Shown: one piece after another, positions 5,926 through 10,297 of the stretch | Numbering within the stretch: position 1 is the first letter of the stretch | Layout of the letters: the number at the start of each line of letters is the position of its first letter | NCBI GenBank assembly: GCA_022710245.1 | Contig: JAKLHH010000171.1 | Span: forward strand, 1-10,297 | Length of the DNA: 10,297 bases | From: Myxococcota bacterium | GTDB taxonomy: Bacteria; Myxococcota; Polyangia; GCA-2747355; JAKLHH01 | Reading direction: 5' to 3' | The notes under the pieces: model-generated | Told to the model about the DNA's origin: nothing | The model's database searches: none | Seen by the model: the letters and a program-made list of their open reading frames with translations, nothing else | Program-made: the position numbers and the translations under genes

Positions 5926-6447
5926 ATGCCGCGTCGTCAGGAGAGACCTCGTCTGGTTCAGCCCGCCGCCGAGGAGCCGATCGCGCTCACGGTGCGCAAG
6001 CGCTGGATCCCGCTGACCCGGGTGAAGCGCCGCCACGCGCCCGACGCTCGCGACACGCAGCCAGACCCGCCGCGGCTGCGGCCGCTGCTGCCGCTCACCA
6101 CGCGCACCCAGCCCTGGGAACGCTGGCCGGACCTGGTGCGGGTGAGCGCCGGCAGCGACCACAACTTCTTCGCGGGCTTCACCCGCTCGGTCGGCGAGAG
6201 CGGCCTCTTCGTCGCGACGTACCGCGCGGTCAGCCTCGGCGAGGTGATGCTGATCCGCTTCACCCTGCCGGGCGCGCCCGAGGGGATCGGCGCGGTCTGC
6301 GAGGCCCGCTGGGTGCGCGAGTTCAGCGACCGGACCATCGACGTCGTGCCAGGTGCGGGGTTCCAGTTCACGCGCATCGACGCGGAGGCGATGGCGGCGG
6401 TGCTGCGCTTCATGGACCACAGAGAGCCGATCTTCTGGGAGGGCTGA
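5926..6447 (+). CDS. PilZ-like domain protein (TIGR02266 type)
   Basis: This encodes 173 residues. An Arg- and Pro-rich, probably disordered N-terminal part (1-65) precedes one PilZ-like beta-barrel (about 68-168). The recognisable block is FFAGFTRSVGESGLFVATYRAV, then LGEVMLIRFTLPG, a GAVCEARWV strand and VPGAGFQF, the order seen in myxobacterial TIGR02266 PilZ domains. Canonical PilZ proteins bind cyclic di-GMP through RxxxR and (D/N)xSxxG. Here the second motif is SVGESG (89-94), lacking the Asn/Asp and Ser, and no clear RxxxR sits just before the barrel. Binding is therefore doubtful and a protein-interaction role is as likely. The ATG at 5926 follows GAAGGGAG. A lipoprotein gene follows after 38 bp. 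Confidence 0.85.
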   Translation: MPRRQERPRLVQPAAEEPIALTVRKRWIPLTRVKRRHAPDARDTQPDPPRLRPLLPLTTRTQPWERWPDLVRVSAGSDHNFFAGFTRSVGESGLFVATYRAVSLGEVMLIRFTLPGAPEGIGAVCEARWVREFSDRTIDVVPGAGFQFTRIDAEAMAAVLRFMDHREPIFWEG

Positions 6448-6485
6448 GGCGCGAACACGCGTCACCTTCGACGAGGAGGAAGGCG

Positions 6486-6842
6486 ATGAGGGGCTGGAGC
6501 TGGACGACGGCGTTGCTGCTCGCTGGCGTGTGCTCGTGCGGCCACGTGAGCTCGCGCGGCCTGCCGACCGTGAGCGGAGAGCGTGCGCTGGAGCTCGCGG
6601 GAGCCGCGTACATCCTGGGCGACGACGATCAGGCGGTCGAGCTCGCGGAGGTCGCCGCGCGCGAGGTGAAGGGAGCCGCGCGCCAGCGCGAGGCGGTGAT
6701 GATCAGGGCGCTCGCCGAATGCCGGCGGGAGGAGTCACCGCCGCCCGTGAGCTGGACGTCACGGCTGACCCCGGTCGATCGGCGCGCGCTCGAGGACGTC
6801 TGCGCGAGCACGCTGCGACGCGTGGCCAGCACACAGCGCTGA
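6486..6842 (+). CDS. Small putative lipoprotein, function unknown
   Basis: This encodes 118 residues. MRGWSWTTALLLAGVCSC is a short signal peptide. Its hydrophobic core ends in VCSC, an atypical lipobox (Val at -3, Ser at -1, Cys at +1), so lipidation at Cys18 is plausible but not certain. The mature part is mostly helical: ERALELAGAAYILGDDDQAVELAEVAAREVKG looks like one TPR-like helix pair, and C-terminal cysteines occur at about 84 and 105. No family is recognised. The ATG at 6486 has a strong GAGGAGGAA upstream. The 38-bp gap from the PilZ gene suggests one transcript, which would place a c-di-GMP-type domain protein beside an envelope protein. Confidence 0.7.
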   Translation: MRGWSWTTALLLAGVCSCGHVSSRGLPTVSGERALELAGAAYILGDDDQAVELAEVAAREVKGAARQREAVMIRALAECRREESPPPVSWTSRLTPVDRRALEDVCASTLRRVASTQR

Positions 6843-6853
6843 GGCACGGCCTC

Positions 6854-6869
6854 GGGCATGCCGCTTGCT
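6854..6869 (+). promoter_or_regulatory. Sigma-54 (-24/-12) promoter of the CsbD-family gene
   Basis: GGGCATGCCGCTTGCT matches the consensus TGGCACG-N4-TTGCA, with GG and GC spaced by 10 bp. Transcription would begin near 6880, leaving about 25 nt of leader containing AAGGAGGAG. It lies immediately after the lipoprotein stop. Confidence 0.65.
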
Positions 6870-6904
6870 CGGTTGCGACCTGCAGAGCAACCAAGGAGGA
6901 GACG

Positions 6905-7108
6905 ATGAACTGGGATCGCATCGCGGGGAATTGGAAGCAGTTCCGGGGAAAGATTCGTGAGCGCTGGGGCAAGCTCACCGACGACGAGCTGGAGACGATC
7001 GCCGGCAAGCGCGACCAGCTGATCGGCAAGCTGCAGCGCAGCTACGGGATCACCCGGGACGAGGCGGAGCGCCAGGTCGACGAGTGGCACACCGGGCTGA
7101 AGGACTGA
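6905..7108 (+). CDS. CsbD-family general stress protein
   Basis: This encodes 67 residues with the family pattern in full: [28 protein letters not shown] at the N-terminus, then [30 protein letters not shown]. CsbD/YjbJ proteins are small, soluble, helical and highly charged. They are strongly induced by general stress in many bacteria, with no known biochemical activity. The length is typical (about 60-70). The ATG follows a near-ideal AAGGAGGAG site, predicting high expression. It has its own sigma-54-type promoter and stands between a lipoprotein gene and two repeats. Confidence 0.95.
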   Translation: MNWDRIAGNWKQFRGKIRERWGKLTDDELETIAGKRDQLIGKLQRSYGITRDEAERQVDEWHTGLKD

Positions 7109-7123
7109 GCTGCCACCGCGAGT

Positions 7124-7161
7124 GCCCTTCGTCGCGGAGCGTCCGCAGAACCGAGCAAGGC
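7124..7161 (+). repeat. Palindromic element, copy 4 (intergenic, degenerate)
   Basis: It begins GCCCTTCGTCGCGGAGCGTCCGC, close to copy 1, and keeps the GCGGA-GCG-TCCGC hairpin (7134-7146). The GNA inner stem has decayed (GAACCG opposite GCGTCC), and the outer arm is only AAGGC (7157-7161). Confidence 0.7.
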
Positions 7162-7166
7162 AAAGC

Positions 7167-7209
7167 CGCCCCCTGATCGCGGAGCGTCCGCAGGACGCCG
7201 AGCAGGGCG
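7167..7209 (+). repeat. Palindromic element, copy 5 (intergenic, intact)
   Basis: It lies 45 bp after copy 4 in the same orientation. The inner stem GCGTCC-GCA-GGACGC (7184-7198) is perfect but differs from copy 1 by a matching base-pair exchange. The outer arms are CGCC-CCCTG (7167-7175) and CAGGGCG (7203-7209). Confidence 0.8.
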
Positions 7210-7245
7210 AAGGCGCGGGCGCTCGAAGGCGACTCGGGTCACTCG

Positions 7246-7261
7246 CGGCACGAGCGTTGCA
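7246..7261 (+). promoter_or_regulatory. Sigma-54 (-24/-12) promoter of the DUF1328-ytxH pair
   Basis: CGGCACGAGCGTTGCA differs from TGGCACG-N4-TTGCA only at the first base. GG and GC are 10 bp apart. Transcription would start near 7272, 18 nt before the ATG. The two repeats at 7124-7209 lie just upstream, where an enhancer-binding protein could bind. Confidence 0.75.
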
Positions 7262-7289
7262 GTCCCATTTGCGACCAAAGGAGGAGATC

Positions 7290-7463
7290 ATGATCGGTTG
7301 GGCTCTGACTTTTCTGGCGGTGGCGATCATCGCGGCCATCTTCGGCTTCACCGGCATCGCCGGCACTGCGGCCTGGATCGCCAAGGTGCTCTTCGTCGCC
7401 GGGCTGATCGCGTTCGTGGTGTTCCTGTTCATCGGCCGCGGCAGGAGGACCCCAGCACCTTGA
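7290..7463 (+). CDS. DUF1328 (YtjA-like) small membrane peptide
   Basis: This encodes 57 residues that are almost entirely hydrophobic, with the DUF1328 pattern: [25 protein letters not shown] at the start, then [23 protein letters not shown], ending in a short Arg-rich tail. Two helices span the inner membrane. The family is widespread in proteobacteria, often induced by osmotic or envelope stress, with no assigned activity. The ATG at 7290 has AAAGGAGGAG upstream. The frame is open further upstream through the two repeats, but the promoter and ribosome site show that this part is not translated. It probably shares a transcript with the YtxH-like gene 39 bp downstream. Confidence 0.93.
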   Translation: MIGWALTFLAVAIIAAIFGFTGIAGTAAWIAKVLFVAGLIAFVVFLFIGRGRRTPAP

Positions 7464-7467
7464 CGGC

Positions 7468-7488
7468 GGAGCTCGCGACGCGAGCTCC
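7468..7488 (+). repeat. Perfect 10-bp hairpin between the DUF1328 and ytxH-like genes
   Basis: GGAGCTCGCG and CGCGAGCTCC flank a single A, a perfect inverted repeat that ends two bases before the next gene's GAGGAGG ribosome site. No T-run follows, so an intrinsic terminator is unlikely. An RNA-processing, stability or translation-control element is possible. Confidence 0.6.
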
Positions 7489-7502
7489 CGAGGAGGACCG
7501 TG

Positions 7503-7760
7503 ATGCAGAGCAGCACTGAGAAGAGCCGCTTCGGCGGCGGCCACCTGGCGATCTCCTTCATCGTGGGGGCCATCGCCGGGGTGGCGGTCGCGTTCCTGAC
7601 CGCGCCGGTGAGCGGACGGGAGGCACGGATGCAGCTGGGACGGCTGGTTCGTCGCGGCAAGCAGCAGGTGTCCCGGGCGCAGGGCGCCATCGGCGAGAAG
7701 ATCGACGAGGCCAAGCAGCGCATGGGCGAGGCCTACAGCGCCTACGAGGAACGCCACTAG
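7503..7760 (+). CDS. YtxH-like membrane protein
   Basis: This encodes 85 residues. After a short polar start, one hydrophobic helix (about 13-33, AISFIVGAIAGVAVAFLTAP) ends in LTAPVSGREAR, the hallmark of YtxH/gas-vesicle-like proteins. It is followed by a charged helical tail with the coiled-coil-like pattern IGEKIDEAKQRMGEAYSAYEE. The family consists of single-pass stress-induced proteins of unknown mechanism. GTG at 7500 directly precedes ATG at 7503, and either could initiate; ATG is chosen because it suits the spacing from GAGGAGG. It is the last gene of the plus-strand run and converges on the CHAT gene. Confidence 0.88.
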   Translation: MQSSTEKSRFGGGHLAISFIVGAIAGVAVAFLTAPVSGREARMQLGRLVRRGKQQVSRAQGAIGEKIDEAKQRMGEAYSAYEERH

Positions 7761-7846
7761 ACCGCCCCCCCGCTGAGCGTGTGCCTACCGCTCCCCCACG
7801 TCCGCCCCGTGCCGCTGACGGTCCCGCTGCCCGCTTGAGCCAAGCA

Positions 7847-7900
7847 GCTCGCGCTGGATCCGCACCTGATTGCTCAGGCGGCGCCAGCACCAGCGCGAGC
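7847..7900. terminator. Nested inverted repeat, possible bidirectional terminator
   Basis: GCTCGCGCTGG (7847-7857) and CCAGCGCGAGC (7890-7900) form an 11-bp perfect stem. Inside it CCTGA-TTGC-TCAGG (7865-7878) forms a second hairpin. It lies in the 156-bp gap between two convergent genes, just past the CHAT stop, where a terminator is expected. No T-tract is present on either side, so it could also be a palindromic mobile repeat. Confidence 0.45.
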
Positions 7901-7916
7901 GCGGGAGCGCAGCCGA

Positions 7917-10297
7917 TCACCGCGTGACGCGGAGGTCCGTCGAGCGGATGCCGTCCACCCGGAAGGCTGCCCAGAAGCCAGGGTGCGAGTAGCGCTCTCG
8001 CATCTCCGCCTGCGCGGCCCGCAGCGCGTCGGCGACGTCCTCGCCGCGCCGGAGGTGTCGGAAGAAGTACTTCATCACCAGCGCCGTGCCGAGGTCGCTG
8101 GTGCGCGCGAGCGTGGAGACGACCACCCCCGCGCCCGCGAGGAGGAAGGCCTCGTTGAAGCCGGGGAGCTCCTCGCGGTCGGAGGCCACGCCGGTCTCGC
8201 AGGCCGAGAGCACCACCAGGCCGCCGGCGAGGCGGAGCGCCAGCACCTGCTCCAGCGTGAGCTCGCCGTCGGCGAGCCGGAGGCTGCTCTGCAGCGGGTC
8301 CGCCGCGGAGTAGATGGCGTGGGAGGCCACGTGGAGGAGCTCGCTCGCGCCCGCCGCCTGGATCAGTGCCTGGCGGGTGGCATCTCGCTCGAGGAGGACT
8401 CGCGTGCGAGGGAAGCTCCGCTCGAGCGCGAGCGACTCGTTGCGCGTGAACGGCAGCGGGCCCGTGGCGTCCTCGCCGCGGCTCAGCGAGACCGGGCGCA
8501 GCCGCGCCGGGCTCGGCATGGGCGCCGAGCGCCAGGCCGCGGCGGCCAGGCTGGGGAGCTGCGAGAGCCGGTAGCGTCCACCGAGAAAGTCGACGCCGTC
8601 ATGCAGCGCGGCGAGCGGCAGGTTGCGGAGCGGGCCGGTGGCCACGACGATCAGCCGCCGGGTCCGGCGCTCGCCGAGGGCGGGCTCGATCAGCCAGCCG
8701 TAGAGCCGCCGCGCGAGGGGACGCACCTCCTGGAAGGACTCCAGCGCGTCGCGGAGGCGCGCGACGCTGGCCGCCAGGCGATCCTCGGGGAGATCGACGC
8801 GCGTCACCGCGAGCCCCCGCCGATCGAGCGTCCAGACCAGCAGCCGCTCGCGCGTCGGGAGCAGGCGGATCAGCACCTCTCCGGCGTCGAGGCCGCGCGC
8901 CACCTGGCGCCAGGGGGGACGCAGGCCCTCCGCGAGCGCCCGGGCACCGGCGGGCCCGCGCCCGAGGAGCTGCTGCGCGCGGTCGAGGCGCAGGAGCGCC
9001 ATCGCGTGAGCCCGCTCCGCCGCCTGCAGGGCGCCTACCGCGTCGCCGCGGGCCGCGAGCAGATCTGCGAGCTCCTCGAAGAGCGGGTCCGCGGCGGCGG
9101 GTGCCGGCGTCGGGGTCCGGCGGAGCGCGGCGCGCAGCGTGGCCAGGGCCTCGGGGCCTTGACCGAGCCGCCGGAGAGAGCGCGCCGCGCCCAGCGCGAG
9201 CTGAAGCCGGGCGCGCTCGTCGCCGACCGCGGTCGCGAGCGAGCGCTCGGCGCGAAAGCGGGCGAGCGCGACGTCCCAGCGCTGCTCGGCCAGCGCCAGC
9301 TCGGCCAGCTCGATCCCTGCGGCGAGGCTGAGCTGGCTGGCGCCCGCGTCGGCGGCCGCGCGGCGCGCCCGCTCCAGGTGCCCGGCCGCGACGCCCGGCA
9401 GCCGGAGCGCCCGCGCGCAGCGGCCGAGCTCGAGGCGGTCCGCGGCGACCGCCCGCGGGTCCCCGCGCGCGAGGTCGGCCTCGAGCGCTGCCCGCGCCTG
9501 CGCCTGCGCGTCCGAGGCGCGCGAGAGCGCCAGCAGCCGTCGCGCGAGCTGCCGGCGGACCAGCGCGGCCTGCTCCGGCCAGCCGCGGCGCGAAGCGAGC
9601 GCGAGGGCTCGCTCCAGGGTGCCGAGCCCGCCGGCCCTGCCGAGCTCGGCCTCCAGCACCCCTCGCAGCGTCAGCCGTCGCACCTCCGCGACGCCGTCCG
9701 CCTCCTTCTCGAGGAGCGCGAGCGCCTCGCCCGAGTCCCCCAGCCCGGCGAGGATGCGGGCCAGCTCCTCGCGCGCCTCCGCCGCCCGCGCGCCGCGGGC
9801 GAGCTCCAGCGCCTGGCGCGCATGCTCGAGCGCCTCGCCCTCTCGCGCCGCGGCCGTCGCGGCGCGGGCGAGCTCCAGCTCCACCTCGACCCGCCACGCC
9901 CGGGCGCGCGCGGTGGCGCCGACGGGCTCCGCTGCCTCGCGGGTCAACACCGCGAGCGCCGCAGGATCGGCCCGGCCGCGCTGACGAGAGACGCGCGCTA
10001 GCCGGAGCGCCGCTGCCAGGTGAGCTCGCGCCAGCCCTCCTCCCGCCGCGACCGCCAGCGCCTCGCGCGCCGCCGTGAGGGCACGGTCAAGCTGCCCGCG
10101 GTCCTCGGCGAGCGCGCTGGCCGCGGCGAGGGTCGCCGCGAGCGCGCCGGGGTCTCGCAGCCCCCGCGCGACCCCGAGCGCCTGCTCGCTGGTGTCGAGC
10201 GCCGGCCCTGGCTGGCGGGCAGCACCGAGCGCGCTCGCCAGCGCGCGGAGCGCCTCGAGGTAGGGTCGTCCACCCTGACCGCGCCGGAGCGCGACGG
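7917..10297 (-). CDS. TPR-CHAT protein (caspase-like peptidase domain), 5' end outside the window
   Basis: About 793 codons are visible. The frame is open from its stop at 7917 to the window edge without a stop codon, so a GTG at 9950 is only an internal codon. The N-terminal part (about 8950-10297) is a long run of Ala/Leu/Arg-rich helical pairs typical of degenerate TPR repeats, for example RLTLRGVLEAELGRAG and AERAHAMALLRLDRAQQLL. The C-terminal part is a CHAT domain of caspase-fold peptidases. Both catalytic positions are present: His in HVASHAIYS (codon 8319-8321) and Cys in VLSACETG (codon 8199-8201). CHAT proteins act as regulated proteases, in some systems triggering cell death, but many myxobacterial copies have no known role. 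No partner or substrate gene is visible, so a defence function is not claimed. It lies convergent to the ytxH-like gene. Confidence 0.9.
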   Translation of the reverse strand, partial: VALRRGQGGRPYLEALRALASALGAARQPGPALDTSEQALGVARGLRDPGALAATLAAASALAEDRGQLDRALTAAREALAVAAGGGLARAHLAAALRLARVSRQRGRADPAALAVLTREAAEPVGATARARAWRVEVELELARAATAAAREGEALEHARQALELARGARAAEAREELARILAGLGDSGEALALLEKEADGVAEVRRLTLRGVLEAELGRAGGLGTLERALALASRRGWPEQAALVRRQLARRLLALSRASDAQAQARAALEADLARGDPRAVAADRLELGRCARALRLPGVAAGHLERARRAAADAGASQLSLAAGIELAELALAEQRWDVALARFRAERSLATAVGDERARLQLALGAARSLRRLGQGPEALATLRAALRRTPTPAPAAADPLFEELADLLAARGDAVGALQAAERAHAMALLRLDRAQQLLGRGPAGARALAEGLRPPWRQVARGLDAGEVLIRLLPTRERLLVWTLDRRGLAVTRVDLPEDRLAASVARLRDALESFQEVRPLARRLYGWLIEPALGERRTRRLIVVATGPLRNLPLAALHDGVDFLGGRYRLSQLPSLAAAAWRSAPMPSPARLRPVSLSRGEDATGPLPFTRNESLALERSFPRTRVLLERDATRQALIQAAGASELLHVASHAIYSAADPLQSSLRLADGELTLEQVLALRLAGGLVVLSACETGVASDREELPGFNEAFLLAGAGVVVSTLARTSDLGTALVMKYFFRHLRRGEDVADALRAAQAEMRERYSHPGFWAAFRVDGIRSTDLRVTR

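Noticed and set aside
7122..7463. N-terminally extended DUF1328 protein starting at 7122
   Set aside because: The extension is repeat-derived, has no ribosome site, and precedes the predicted transcription start. The ATG at 7290 has an excellent ribosome site.
7917..10297. Type III-E CRISPR-associated TPR-CHAT protease or a defence island
   Set aside because: No cas effector, gasdermin or other defence gene is visible in the window, and TPR-CHAT proteins are common in myxobacteria outside such systems.

Overview
The window is very GC-rich and almost fully coding, with strong GGAGG-type ribosome binding sites. A TPR-CHAT protein, a TIGR02266-like PilZ protein, a DarP homologue and several -24/-12 (sigma-54) type promoters together suggest a myxobacterium-like member of Myxococcota (former Deltaproteobacteria). 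This assignment is inferred from gene content, not from a marker gene.

Layout. (1) 276-851 (+): darP, a ribosome-assembly factor. (2) 4666-925 (-): a two-gene operon with a membrane-bound Fe-S oxidoreductase of the HdrD/Etf:quinone-oxidoreductase type, then a phytoene-desaturase-like FAD oxidoreductase. Both genes carry in-frame insertions of one palindromic repeat family. A GCTCAC/GCGGTC hexamer array lies upstream of the operon. (3) 5624-4869 (-): a YqjE-like two-helix membrane protein and a 78-aa single-helix membrane protein. (4) 5926-7760 (+): a PilZ-like protein, a small putative lipoprotein, a CsbD-family protein, a DUF1328 membrane peptide and a YtxH-like protein. (5) 10297-7917 (-): the C-terminal part of a TPR-CHAT protein whose start lies beyond the window.

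Two observations stand out. First, a dispersed palindromic element of about 40 bp occurs in at least six copies. Three, including one divergent copy in inverted orientation, form a composite insertion inside the FAD oxidoreductase gene. One lies in the Fe-S oxidoreductase gene in the opposite orientation relative to the coding strand. Two lie in tandem upstream of the DUF1328 gene. The inner stem is perfect in four copies with three different sequences, closed each time by a GNA triloop, which is the pattern of compensatory change. The element behaves like a REP/Rickettsia-palindromic-element analogue that is tolerated inside proteins. Second, the small envelope and stress genes in regions 3 and 4 are preceded by four sites matching the GG-N10-GC sigma-54 consensus (three strong, one weaker). 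This suggests a small RpoN-controlled envelope-stress regulon that includes a PilZ protein. The hexamer array and several strong hairpins in short intergenic gaps add further unexplained structure.
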